Of a DNA stretch of 64,000 bases, positions 9,619-18,391 are shown piece after piece (the first letter of the stretch is position 1; each line of letters starts with the position of its first letter). The translations under genes were made by a program, and so were the position numbers. This DNA is from UBA1141 sp963665155 (lineage in GTDB: Bacteria; Chloroflexota; Dehalococcoidia; Lucifugimonadales; UBA3495): positions 1,426,001 through 1,490,000 of the forward strand of contig CAXXFI010000002.1 in the NCBI GenBank assembly GCA_963665155.2, read 5' to 3'. Under the pieces are notes generated by a model. That model ran no database searches. It worked only from the letters and a program-made list of their open reading frames with translations, and had not been told where the DNA came from.

Positions 9619-11253
9619 TTACTTAAGGTCGAAGCCTTCGTAGCCGTTGGCCGCCACCTGGGCACGCTTGGCCCGCATGGCCGGGGCAGTGTCCGGAGCG
9701 GTTAGCAATGCCCGGGCTTTTCCGGGGATATTTGCTCCCACAAACCAGGAGTTAGCTTGGGTGCGGAGAATCTTGGCTCCGTCCTCGTTAACGTGTTTGA
9801 CCCAGGCGTCTTCCGCCTCAGGGGTGGCCGAGATACGCATGAATTCATTGTCGCGTACGTAGGTCATGGCTTCGCCCACCCAGTCGACCAGCGGCTCGGC
9901 AGCCCTGACGAAGTTGCCCACAGAGGCTGCGTTGATGGTGAAAAGATTCGGGAAGCCAACGCTGGAGATGCCCAGGTAGGTGCGGGGACCATCGGCAAAT
10001 TTGTCCTTCAACGTCTCCCCGCCTTCGCCCTGGATATTCAACTTGACCAACGACCCCGTCACTGCGTCAAACCCCGTGGCGAATATGATGACGTCCAACT
10101 CGTACTCTGCGTCGCGGGTTTTGACGCCATTGGGAGTGATCCGCTCTATGGGCGCTTCTCGCACATCAACCAGCAAAACATTGTCTTGGTTGTAAACCTC
10201 ATAGTACCCGCTCTCACATGGCAGACGCTTGGAGCCGAACATATGGTCCTTGGGCACTAGCATCTCCGCCAACACCGGGTCGTGCACGCGCTCGCGGATC
10301 TTGTTGCGAACGAATTCGGCATAGTCTTCGTTGGCCTCTCCAGGCACCATGACGTCACGGAAATTGGAAAGCCATTTCTTGAACCCGGGTTCCAGCCACA
10401 GCTTCTCATACAACTCCAGCCGTTCTTCCTCCGAGACATCCATGGCCGACCGCGGGTCAAATTCGTGCATAAACGATCCAGGAGTTTCGCTGCACTTCTT
10501 GAAAATTTCCGGGTACCTCGCCTTTATTTCGCGTTGGGTCTCGTCATCAATCAGGCCATTTCGGAGGGGAGCACAGAAATTAGGCGTGCGCTGGAATACT
10601 GTCAGATTGCCGACTTCCTTGGCGATTTCCGTTATTATCTGCACGCCGGTCGCCCCGGTGCCGATGACTCCCACACGCTGGCCAGCTAGGTCCATGCCTT
10701 CCGCTGGCCATCTGCTGGTATGGCATGAGGCTCCTTTGAAGCTTTCTATTCCCTCAAAGGCCGGAACGTAGCCGTCGGAAAGGCTACCGACTGACGTGAT
10801 GAAATATTGACCTCTCACCCGTTGACCGTCCTCCAATAGGATCTCCCAGCAACTCTCAGCCTGGTCAAACACGGCGGAAACCACACTTGAATTGAGTTGA
10901 ATGTCCTTCCGGAGGTCGAACTTGTCCGCTACATAGTTGAGGTAGCGTTCGTTTTCAGGCTGGCCGGAATAATGTTCCTTCCAGTCCCATTCTTGGAGGA
11001 GTTCTTCGGAGAAAGAATACCCGTAGGAATAACTCTCCGAGTCGAAACGGCACCCTGGATAGCGGTTCCAAAACCAGGTGCCGCCAACACCACTAGCCCG
11101 CTCGAAGGTTCGCACCGAGAAGCCAAGTTCTCGCAACCGGTACAACGCATACAAGCCTGTAACCCCGGCACCGATGATAATCGCGTCATAATACTCGATT
11201 TTCTCAGGGCGCTCGGTATCCGAATCCGGTGTCTGCTGTAGAGAACTCGCCAT
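9619..11253 (-). CDS. flavin-containing monooxygenase, Baeyer-Villiger type
   Basis: A 544-residue FAD/NADPH monooxygenase of the cyclohexanone/phenylacetone monooxygenase group, expected to insert oxygen next to a ketone carbonyl and give an ester or lactone. The FAD-binding GAGVTG is at residues 28-33, the NADPH-binding GTGATG at 198-203, and between them the Baeyer-Villiger fingerprint FKGASCHTSRWP at 172-183, which separates these enzymes from ordinary FMOs. Length is normal for type I BVMOs. The ATG at 11253 follows a GAAGGAGA ribosome site. It stands alone between intergenic gaps. Lactonases (13978, 43664, 59475) and esterase-like hydrolases nearby could take its lactone or ester products, but that link is inference. 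Confidence 0.92.
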   Translation of the reverse strand: MASSLQQTPDSDTERPEKIEYYDAIIIGAGVTGLYALYRLRELGFSVRTFERASGVGGTWFWNRYPGCRFDSESYSYGYSFSEELLQEWDWKEHYSGQPENERYLNYVADKFDLRKDIQLNSSVVSAVFDQAESCWEILLEDGQRVRGQYFITSVGSLSDGYVPAFEGIESFKGASCHTSRWPAEGMDLAGQRVGVIGTGATGVQIITEIAKEVGNLTVFQRTPNFCAPLRNGLIDDETQREIKARYPEIFKKCSETPGSFMHEFDPRSAMDVSEEERLELYEKLWLEPGFKKWLSNFRDVMVPGEANEDYAEFVRNKIRERVHDPVLAEMLVPKDHMFGSKRLPCESGYYEVYNQDNVLLVDVREAPIERITPNGVKTRDAEYELDVIIFATGFDAVTGSLVKLNIQGEGGETLKDKFADGPRTYLGISSVGFPNLFTINAASVGNFVRAAEPLVDWVGEAMTYVRDNEFMRISATPEAEDAWVKHVNEDGAKILRTQANSWFVGANIPGKARALLTAPDTAPAMRAKRAQVAANGYEGFDLK

Positions 11254-11584
11254 TTCTTTTCTCCTTCAGGCCATATTTTGGTTAAAGTGTTGTCCAGGCT
11301 GGATGTGTGGAATTAAATTATATCCAAATAAATGCAAGGGGCATCTTCTGGTCATTCCGAAACCCAGACCCAATAGTGCGCCTAATTCTATAGTCTAGGC
11401 AGATAATTCGCAAGAAACACTATCATGAAATACTAGCTATCTGCCAAGGTTGGGGTTGCCGTTTCTTTGGTTCCTTGGCGGGAGTCCGAGGAATAATCGC
11501 TGTCACTTGCTCATTGATTGGACAGCGATACCGATTTATGCTACTCCCAAGCACACCTCGACGACATCCATGTAGGAGAGCGAC
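11254..11584. other. divergent intergenic region, nothing recognised
   Basis: 330 bp between divergent genes at 11253 (minus) and 11585 (plus). It must hold both promoters, but I see no clear -35/-10 pair, operator repeat or RNA element. Confidence 0.4.
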
Positions 11585-11845
11585 ATGTTAAACCTTTCTC
11601 CCGAAGACCACTACCAACTCCGGAAGATGCAAATGGACACTGAAAAGAAGTCGTTGGAATTGCAAAAATCCCGGCAGGACTTAGAGCGGTTCGTTCTGGA
11701 CTTGGAATACAAGCACGGCTTGATCGCAGAAGGTAAGACCCTGGACGCCCAGACAGCGAAAGTCAACGAGCTTATCTCGATTCCCAATAGTAATGGGAAC
11801 GGTCAAAAACATGTCAAGGAACTGGTAGCAGCTTCGGCGGAATAA
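11585..11845 (+). CDS. hypothetical coiled-coil protein (86 aa)
   Basis: A small, highly charged protein with a predicted coiled coil over residues 8-50 (leucines and charged residues at heptad spacing: LRKMQMDTEKKSLELQKSRQ onward), then a Ser/Asn/Gly-rich linker and a short tail ending VAASAE. No Cys, signal peptide or membrane segment. The ATG at 11585 follows a good AGGAG site 7 bases upstream, which supports a real gene. I do not recognise the family. It is monocistronic, between divergent and convergent catabolic genes. Confidence 0.7.
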   Translation: MLNLSPEDHYQLRKMQMDTEKKSLELQKSRQDLERFVLDLEYKHGLIAEGKTLDAQTAKVNELISIPNSNGNGQKHVKELVAASAE

Positions 11846-12006
11846 AACGCAGGAGTGGAACTAATAGAACAACAAATAGACCAACCGATAACTTCGCGCT
11901 AGGCAATCATCTCCTGGGAGACCAAGGGGTCGCAGTCCCTTATCAAGTGGAGATTGATCGAAGCCCGCAGAGCCCCGCTTGACGAACGAAAGTTGTAGAC
12001 CGGCGT

Positions 12007-12906
12007 TTATAGCAACTCAAGCAGGGCTTCTGAAACCGCATCCGGGCGCTGGACGGGAAGGTCGTGCCCAGCGCCCGCAACTATTCGGCGCGCGACCAGG
12101 CCGGGGAATTTCCCTTGATCTTCGGTGGCGTCTTCCGAGGGTGCGCCGAAGCCGCTATCCCCTCCCCGCAACACGATGGACGGCACTAAAATCGGTGGGC
12201 CTGCCGCCAGTTCCCGTTCCACTTGAATAAACCGTTCCTCACCGGGCGCGTTCCGGTGACGGTGCCGGTACGAGTGCAACGTGATTTCCACGAAGTCCGG
12301 GTTATCGAAGGAAGGAGCTGACTTATTGAAGGCTTCATCGGTGTACTTCCACCCGGGCGACCATGTTTCCCAGAGGTGACGGATAATATCGCGCCGGTTT
12401 ACTTCTAGGCCAACTCGTCCCTGATCGGTATTGAAGTACCACTGATACCAGAGTCTTGCTTCTCTAAGCGCAGACGCCGGCTCTTCCCTGTTAACGGTGT
12501 CCTGTACCGCATAGCCGCCGATGGCAACTAAGCCCTTGACCATTTCAGGATGCAAGATAGCTGTAATGCAGGCGGCACGGTTGCCCCAATCATAGCCAGC
12601 CAGCGCAAATTGAGGGATTCCCAACGCTTCCGCGAAGTCAACAACGTCTTGACCGATAGCAGCCTGCTCGGCCATCCGAGGAGCCTCGGGGTTCCGAAAG
12701 CTGGTAGACCCGTAACCCCGGAGGTGGGGCACCAGAACCCTAAAACCAGCCTCGACCAACAGATGCACCACCCCGTCCCAAGAGCGCACATCATAGGGAA
12801 ATCCGTGCAATAGGATTATCGGAAACCCGGAAGTATTCCCATAATCTCCATATCCTATGTTTAGTACCGGCGTCAGGACGAATTTCTCGCTGGAAAAATC
12901 AATCAT
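12007..12906 (-). CDS. alpha/beta hydrolase, epoxide-hydrolase-like
   Basis: A 299-residue alpha/beta-fold hydrolase. The oxyanion motif HGFP is at 34-37. The nucleophile elbow is GYDWGNR with Asp96 instead of Ser, which together with the following Trp is the pattern of epoxide hydrolases and haloalkane dehalogenases. The catalytic His is in AGAGHDLP (His281). A cap domain lies at about 130-220. The family likeness to soluble epoxide hydrolases is strongest; the WEFxxP-type halide site of dehalogenases is not evident. The product is cytoplasmic, with no signal peptide. An SDR on the same strand lies about 200 bp upstream. Confidence 0.88.
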   Translation of the reverse strand: MIDFSSEKFVLTPVLNIGYGDYGNTSGFPIILLHGFPYDVRSWDGVVHLLVEAGFRVLVPHLRGYGSTSFRNPEAPRMAEQAAIGQDVVDFAEALGIPQFALAGYDWGNRAACITAILHPEMVKGLVAIGGYAVQDTVNREEPASALREARLWYQWYFNTDQGRVGLEVNRRDIIRHLWETWSPGWKYTDEAFNKSAPSFDNPDFVEITLHSYRHRHRNAPGEERFIQVERELAAGPPILVPSIVLRGGDSGFGAPSEDATEDQGKFPGLVARRIVAGAGHDLPVQRPDAVSEALLELL

Positions 12907-13102
12907 CAGAGGTACTCCAGACAGATATTTCGGTTCCCGGAAGGCTATGCAAGATAACGTAGTGTAGCCGAAACACGGTTTGTTGGCATTAACATTGGCT
13001 CATATATTACGAAGGTGCGGAAGCAAGGCGAGTTCCGTGAAGCTATGGATGAAATGTCAGAGAGTAAGTGGGTCCCGTCTTCCACGGCCACTAGCGCCAT
13101 CA

Positions 13103-13858
13103 TCAAAGCGTCGAACCGCCGTCCACAGCCAAGACCTGCCCGGTAATGTAGTCGGCGTCTTTACAAGCAAAGAAAACGAAAGACGGAGCGACGTCCTCGG
13201 GCTGACCGAACCGACCTAAAGGTGTGCGAGCGGCCCGTTCGTCCAGAGAGACTTGGTCGACTTCCATGAGCCGGTCGGTCATTCGAGTGTAGACGGCAGG
13301 GCTAATGCAGTTGACCGTTATGCTATAAGGGGCAAGCTCTTTGGCAGCGGTCTGTGTGAAGGCTACGATTCCAGCCTTGGCTGCGGCATAATCGGCAACT
13401 CCCAACGTAGACGCCCGCAGCACCGAGGGAGCGCTAACGTTTATGATCTTTCCTCCACCGCTTACTTTCATGTGCGTGGCAACTGCCTGGGTACAGTTGA
13501 ACGTTCCCTTCAGGTGGACCTCCATGGTCCGGTCCCATTGGGTCTCCGTGAGTTCCAGCAGAGGACTGGGGCTGATGATGCCAGCATTGTTCACCAGAAT
13601 GTCCACCCTGCCGAAACGGTCCAGAGCGGCTTGGACGACGGCGTCCACTTCTGCCCGCCGGGACACGTCGGCCATCGCCGTAATCGCATCCCGGCCCAAC
13701 GACCTGATGGAATCGGTTACCTCTTGGGCAGCAGAGGCGTCGGCGACTGCTACCACAACCAAGTGCGCTCCTTGGCGGGCAAACTCCAAAGCAACCGCCT
13801 TGCCGATGCCCCGGCTTGACCCGGTTACTATGGCAACCTTGTCCTGAAGCCTATTCAT
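13103..13858 (-). CDS. SDR family oxidoreductase
   Basis: A 251-residue classical short-chain dehydrogenase. It has TGSSRGIG for the cofactor, NNAGI, the catalytic Ser in NVSAPSV, YAAAK as catalytic Tyr/Lys, and the usual C-terminal DGG. Most FabG-like of the SDRs here. The ATG at 13858 is preferred to the GTG one codon upstream; neither has a strong ribosome site. It lies between the lactonase at 13978 and the epoxide-hydrolase-like gene at 12007, all on the minus strand with 120-200 bp gaps, so a loose operon is possible. Substrate unknown. Confidence 0.92.
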   Translation of the reverse strand: MNRLQDKVAIVTGSSRGIGKAVALEFARQGAHLVVVAVADASAAQEVTDSIRSLGRDAITAMADVSRRAEVDAVVQAALDRFGRVDILVNNAGIISPSPLLELTETQWDRTMEVHLKGTFNCTQAVATHMKVSGGGKIINVSAPSVLRASTLGVADYAAAKAGIVAFTQTAAKELAPYSITVNCISPAVYTRMTDRLMEVDQVSLDERAARTPLGRFGQPEDVAPSFVFFACKDADYITGQVLAVDGGSTL

Positions 13859-13977
13859 CACTGCTTGCCAGCCTTGCTACTAAGATAGCTTATCTCAGGT
13901 TGGCCATCCGAGATAAGCTGTTATTTCTTAAAACTAGAGATTAAACATTGAGTGATCTTAATGCCCACGGTCCAGCC

Positions 13978-14874
13978 CTAAGGCGGGTACAGGATTGACC
14001 CTTTTCTGCCGGGGTTCGACACCCGGAAGAGGTGGCCACCGTGAGTGGTCACGTAGAGGGTGTCCAGCCCAAGACCGCCAAAAGCGCAGTTTGTCGGCCA
14101 ATCGACGGGCACCGGGTGGGTCTCCAGTACTCGGCCCGTAGGGGAGAAGACGTACACCAAAGGCCCCGGCCCCGCCTGGCGCCAGCCGCCACAGGCGACG
14201 ATGTTCCCGTCGGTGTCCAAGCACATTCCGTCCAACCCCCGGTGTACGCCACGGAAGTCCTCACCGAAAACGTGCAACACCTGGAAATCTCCCAGAGTAT
14301 CGTCGTCCCGAAGCGAGTAGGCCCGAAGGTCGCGTATCCCCTGGTAGTCGCTCTGCACGAGATAGAGCGTTCTTTCATCGGCGGACATTAGAAGGCCGTT
14401 GGGCGCGGAGGTACCGTATGTCATGCGGTTTAGCTTCCATCCGCCTTCGGCTAGCGGGTCGGGGTCCAGCCGCAAAACCGAGCCATGGTCCAGTTCCCTC
14501 TCATCCGTGGGAATCTGGCCGTTGGGGTCGGTGAACCAAATGCGTCCTTTCCGGTCGATGGCCAAGTCGTTGGGGCGATTATGGCGTTTTCCATCCAGGA
14601 GGTGTGGCAAAGCAACGCTTGTGCCATCCGGGTCGAAGCGCGCAATGCAGCGACCGCCGCTGGAACAACCGTAAAGGCGGCCTTGGGCATCGAAATTCAA
14701 CCCATTCGTGCCGTTGGTCCCTGACCGGTACTCGGTACACTCCCCGGTGTCGGGGTCGTAGCGCATTATTCGGCTGTTGGGTATATCGGTAAACAGCAGG
14801 GCTTGTCCGTCCCATACCGGTCCCTCGGATGTCCCGCCGAAAGGTCCGGCAACCAACTCGAAATCCCAGCTCAT
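13978..14874 (-). CDS. SMP-30/gluconolactonase/LRE family protein
   Basis: A six-bladed beta-propeller lactonase of 298 residues. The metal ligands of the family are visible: Glu in GTSEGPVW, Asn in HNRPNDLAID, and Asp in LDGMCLDTDG. Such enzymes open sugar lactones and other lactones with a divalent metal. It has a strong AAAGGAGG site before ATG 14874. It is a distant paralogue of the pair at 43664 and 59475, with a different N-terminus and about the same length. A dispersed repeat lies upstream of it (14919-15099). Confidence 0.9.
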   Translation of the reverse strand: MSWDFELVAGPFGGTSEGPVWDGQALLFTDIPNSRIMRYDPDTGECTEYRSGTNGTNGLNFDAQGRLYGCSSGGRCIARFDPDGTSVALPHLLDGKRHNRPNDLAIDRKGRIWFTDPNGQIPTDERELDHGSVLRLDPDPLAEGGWKLNRMTYGTSAPNGLLMSADERTLYLVQSDYQGIRDLRAYSLRDDDTLGDFQVLHVFGEDFRGVHRGLDGMCLDTDGNIVACGGWRQAGPGPLVYVFSPTGRVLETHPVPVDWPTNCAFGGLGLDTLYVTTHGGHLFRVSNPGRKGSILYPP

Positions 14875-14918
14875 AGCTTCCTCCTTTCGAGTATGTTCTT
14901 GACGAGTATGTGGGTGCG

Positions 14919-15099
14919 CTAGTACATGATCCCGTTATATTTGCCTATCAATTCGATGCCCCCATCCCTTCGGCAAGCTCAGGACAGGCCTAACCTTCCC
15001 CCGAAATGGGGGAAGGGACTAATTCTCTCCCCCGTGAAGGGGGAGAGTTAGAGTGAGGGTAAACTCGTATTCCTCAGCTTCATATAAAGCTAGTATTAG
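14919..15099. repeat. dispersed CTAG element, copy 1 (181 bp)
   Basis: Full-length copy of the family also seen at 18126 and 40036. It starts CTAGTACATG, has two internal hairpins (CTTCCCCC...GGGGGAAG and CTCTCCCCC...GGGGGAGAG), and ends CATATAAAGCTAGTATTAG. It carries an extra about 24-bp insert (CTTCGGCAAGCTCAGGACAG) between the first arm and the hairpins. Its right end overlaps the stop codon (TAA, 15098-15096) of the CMD gene. Confidence 0.8.
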
Positions 15100-15887
15100 T
15101 TACTTCCCCGGAATATTTCGTTTGCGATGTCCATCGCCGCCCGGGTGAAGGGCAGGCCACCGTAGAACGTGGTCTGAATGAACACTTCGATGATTTCTTC
15201 CTGGGTCAAGCCGATGTTAAGCGCACCTTTGACGTGGCTGCTCAGCGGGCCTTCCCGGCCCAACACGGTTAGAGCGGCCAGGGTGCAGATTGAGCGACTC
15301 TGCAGGTCCAAGCCGGGGCGGGTCCACACCGACCCCCAATAATACTCGGTGGTCAAACGGGTGAATTCACGCTCGGCTTGTGTGACCGGCGCAGGTCCCG
15401 GAGTCCCGCTGGGAGGGCCCATTAGTTCTTCGCGACGCTTGACTCCCCTTTCATAAAGGTCGTCGGGGGTCTCGGTGGTGTCGTAGACCAACTGGGGGGA
15501 AAACTCGATGTTGTTGGCTTTGAACACCTCTTGGGCCACACCCATGGAGGTGAAGGCGGTGGGCACCCCACCATAGAATGAGGCATGGATCATGACTTCA
15601 ATGACTTGCTGGGAAGTTAGCCCGAGATTTACGGCATTGGCCACGTGCCTCCGCAACTGGTTCTCCCTCTGGAGCACCGTGAGCACCGACAGCACTATCA
15701 TTTCCCGGTGCTCGATCTTGAGTCCCGGTCTCTGCCAAATGGAGCCAAACAACGCCTCGTCGGCAATGCGGTGCAAATCAGGGGCCATCTCCCGGGAACC
15801 CGGCACCGACCCACTGCTCGGAGTTCCGCCTCCGAATCTTGCTCGGATCTCGGCGCCTCTCTGGGCACGTTCATTAAGTGTCGTCAT
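15096..15887 (-). CDS. tandem carboxymuconolactone-decarboxylase (CMD) family protein
   Basis: A 263-residue protein made of two CMD/AhpD-like domains (about residues 40-125 and 175-262), each with the pattern R-x-I-x-x-L-A/S-x-L-T-V-L-x-R-E and HV-x-x-A-x-N-x-GL-T, then YGG-P. Neither half has the CxxC of AhpD peroxidases, so decarboxylase/isomerase-type chemistry on gamma-lactones is likelier than peroxide reduction. The fused duplication replaces the usual homo-oligomer partner. Its stop codon falls within the terminal AACTAA of dispersed repeat copy 1. Confidence 0.88.
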   Translation of the reverse strand: MTTLNERAQRGAEIRARFGGGTPSSGSVPGSREMAPDLHRIADEALFGSIWQRPGLKIEHREMIVLSVLTVLQRENQLRRHVANAVNLGLTSQQVIEVMIHASFYGGVPTAFTSMGVAQEVFKANNIEFSPQLVYDTTETPDDLYERGVKRREELMGPPSGTPGPAPVTQAEREFTRLTTEYYWGSVWTRPGLDLQSRSICTLAALTVLGREGPLSSHVKGALNIGLTQEEIIEVFIQTTFYGGLPFTRAAMDIANEIFRGSN

Positions 15888-16435
15888 ACCAACCCCCTTT
15901 TATTTTTCGTCTTGATTAGCCAACGAATCGTGGTCAGCGCTATATATCCCGAGAGTTACTCCGCCCCGACCCATTTATATATTTGATCCGGTTTCACTGC
16001 CTAGCAAGTCGTCGTTACGGGTCAACGGGATTCGTATTCCAAGAAGCAGCTTGGTGCCATACATACTACCCCAATCCACGCTCCGGAGCATCCGCTGGCG
16101 GCTCGGAAGCAGCGACACCATTCGGGTATATAGTCTGCGTTAGCGGTACAACGCATTGTATCCGCAAACTCAGGTGAACGATGCGCATTTACTCTTTCAC
16201 CCCAAGCTTGCCAGGTGGTCGGATGACCCCGCACCTCACGTAGGAGCAAAAGAGATTGACAAGCACCAAAGACCGACACTATGCTCCACCTACCCCGTTC
16301 AGGCCGTACCACCGAAAATACTGTATGGGGAATTCCGGTTGCCATTTCGAGAAATCACTTAACAACCAACCCTATTCGCAATCGGTTGAAGCTGGGCTTT
16401 CTCAACCTCGTACATCAAGCATTTAGGGAGGGTCC
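15888..16435. other. divergent intergenic region, nothing recognised
   Basis: About 550 bp between divergent genes (CMD on minus, GMC oxidoreductase on plus). No frame with protein-like composition on either strand and no strong repeat. Confidence 0.45.
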
Positions 16436-18010
16436 ATGAAATATGACGTTGTAATCATAGGCGGGGGAGCGGCGGGTTCGGTGTTGGCCAGCAGATTGGC
16501 GGAAAACGCGAATACCTCCGTTCTGCTGCTGGAAGCCGGGCCGGATTACCCTGATCCGGCCAACCTACCGGACGAGATAAGGTTCGGCGGCACAAGATTC
16601 GCGGAATCCCCAGACTCGGAACACAACTGGGCCCTGCGCGGAACGATCACCGAGGAGCAGGGCGAAGTCCATGTGGCGCAAGGCAAGGTGATCGGGGGAG
16701 GATCGTCCATCAACGGCCAGGCGATGCAAAGGGCACTACCCGATGATTTTGACGCTTGGTCTTCAATGGGCAACGACGAATGGTCCTACGACAAGGTGCT
16801 GCCTTTCTATAGAAAATCGGAGCAGGACCTCGACATTCGGGATGATTTCCATGGCACCGATGGACCAATGCCGGTAAGACGCCGTCAGTCGGGGGCCTGG
16901 CCCGACATACAAAAGGCCTTCCATGCAGCCTGTTTGCAGGCGGGGTTCGGCACCACCGAGGATACGAACGGCCCAAACCCCGCTGGCGTTGGCGTGTCTC
17001 CTTCGAATAACCTCGACGGCGTCAGGATGAGCGCTGCCATGACTCACCTCAACCCGATGCGCCACCGTCTAAACCTTACGGTGCGAGGAGGGGTTTTCGT
17101 CAGGAAGGTCTTGATCAAAGACTCAAGAGCCGTCGGCGTGGAAGCCGAAAGCGGGGGCGAGGTTTTCACCGTTGAAGCAGAGCGTGTTGTATTGAGCGCC
17201 GGGGCTATCAAATCGCCGCACCTGCTCATGCTGTCGGGAATCGGCCCCAAGGAGCAACTTGAGTCATTCGGGATATCCACGGTTCACGATTCTCCTGGCG
17301 TGGGACAAAACTTATGGAACCACCTCAGCGCCCAGATGACCTTCAAGGTCAAAGAAGGGATGACCCTAGCTGGCGGTGTCGATGCGGTGCATTTTGACTT
17401 ACGCTACACCGCCGAAGGGTCAAGCTATGCTAACGATATGTTGCTAAGGAGTAACCCGGTGGTTGACGAAAGGGAGGAGCGCGTCCGCGGTGTACGGACC
17501 AAGTACCTGACCGGCGATGTTCCACCAGAACAAGTAGCTCGAATAAGCTGCACCCTGGGTCTGCCCGACGGCTCAGGTTACGTCAATCTGGCATCCGCCG
17601 ACCCTGCGGTACAGCCGTCATTTAACTACCGCTTCCTGCAACACCCAAACGACATTCGACGTGTGAGGGATGGCATTCGATTTGCGATTAAACTTCTGGA
17701 ATCCGAACCGTATAAAGACGTGGCGGAATACCGGATTCACCCAACGGATGAAGTTCTGGCCGACGACGAAGCTCTGGATCTATGGATTCGCCAAACCGTC
17801 GGAACCGCCAGGCACGTATCGGGGACCTGCAAGATGGGACCTGATTCAGACCCCATGGCGGTAGTCGACCAGCAATGCAGGGTCAAGGGCGTACAAGGTT
17901 TGTGGGTGGTCGATGCGTCGATAATGCCACGGGTTCCAAGGTCGGGCGGCTCCCACGCGACGGTTGTAATGATCGGAGAACGGGTGGCCGACTGGGTTGC
18001 GGCGGGATAA
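16436..18010 (+). CDS. GMC family oxidoreductase
   Basis: A 524-residue glucose-methanol-choline flavoprotein dehydrogenase/oxidase. The FAD-binding IIGGGAAGSVLASRL is at residues 7-21, with Glu33 for ribose in LLLEAGP. The first GMC signature is around VIGGGSSINGQAM and the second SAGAIKSPHLLMLSGIGP. Catalytic His lies in ARHVSGTCKMG, with the usual second His/Asn in GGSHATVVM. The fold is complete to the C-terminus. Substrate is a primary or secondary alcohol, not choline specifically. The ATG 16436 has a GGGAGG site. No partner gene; a dispersed repeat copy starts 116 bp downstream. Confidence 0.93.
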   Translation: MKYDVVIIGGGAAGSVLASRLAENANTSVLLLEAGPDYPDPANLPDEIRFGGTRFAESPDSEHNWALRGTITEEQGEVHVAQGKVIGGGSSINGQAMQRALPDDFDAWSSMGNDEWSYDKVLPFYRKSEQDLDIRDDFHGTDGPMPVRRRQSGAWPDIQKAFHAACLQAGFGTTEDTNGPNPAGVGVSPSNNLDGVRMSAAMTHLNPMRHRLNLTVRGGVFVRKVLIKDSRAVGVEAESGGEVFTVEAERVVLSAGAIKSPHLLMLSGIGPKEQLESFGISTVHDSPGVGQNLWNHLSAQMTFKVKEGMTLAGGVDAVHFDLRYTAEGSSYANDMLLRSNPVVDEREERVRGVRTKYLTGDVPPEQVARISCTLGLPDGSGYVNLASADPAVQPSFNYRFLQHPNDIRRVRDGIRFAIKLLESEPYKDVAEYRIHPTDEVLADDEALDLWIRQTVGTARHVSGTCKMGPDSDPMAVVDQQCRVKGVQGLWVVDASIMPRVPRSGGSHATVVMIGERVADWVAAG

Positions 18011-18125
18011 GCCCGCCTCTCGGCCGTCACGGAAGTCTGATCCATAACGAGCGGCTTGATCCGCATCAGACATGGTCAAGTCGCCCCCGGTGGGCCGCAC
18101 ATCCACAACCTGCAGAATTGGGGAG

Positions 18126-18283
18126 CTAGTACTATTTCCAGTTATATATGGCTAATAACTCGATACCCCCATCCTAACCTTCCCCCGAAATGGGGGAAGG
18201 GACTAATCCTCTCCCCCTTCACGGGGGAGTGTTAGAGTGGGAGTAAACTCGTATTCTTCAGTTTCATATAGTAAAAGTACTCG
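18126..18283. repeat. dispersed CTAG element, copy 2 (158 bp)
   Basis: Starts CTAGTACTATTTCCAGTTAT and ends with CATATAGTAAAAGTACTCG, where the terminal CTAG has decayed to CGAG (minus strand). It contains both GC-rich hairpins. It lies between the GMC gene and the MFS gene, in the opposite orientation to copy 3 relative to the upstream gene. Confidence 0.82.
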
Positions 18284-18391
18284 TAGGACATTGGTTTAGA
18301 GAAAGATAACTAAGAGAGGGTGCACGCCTAAAATCCACCCTCTTTGCTTGGCCTGAGTCATTAGTAGCCTCGGCACAAGGGCGCATCCATC

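Noticed and set aside
16022..16345. 107-codon minus-strand frame
   Set aside because: Rich in Trp, Cys and Arg without domain pattern or start signal; chance frame.
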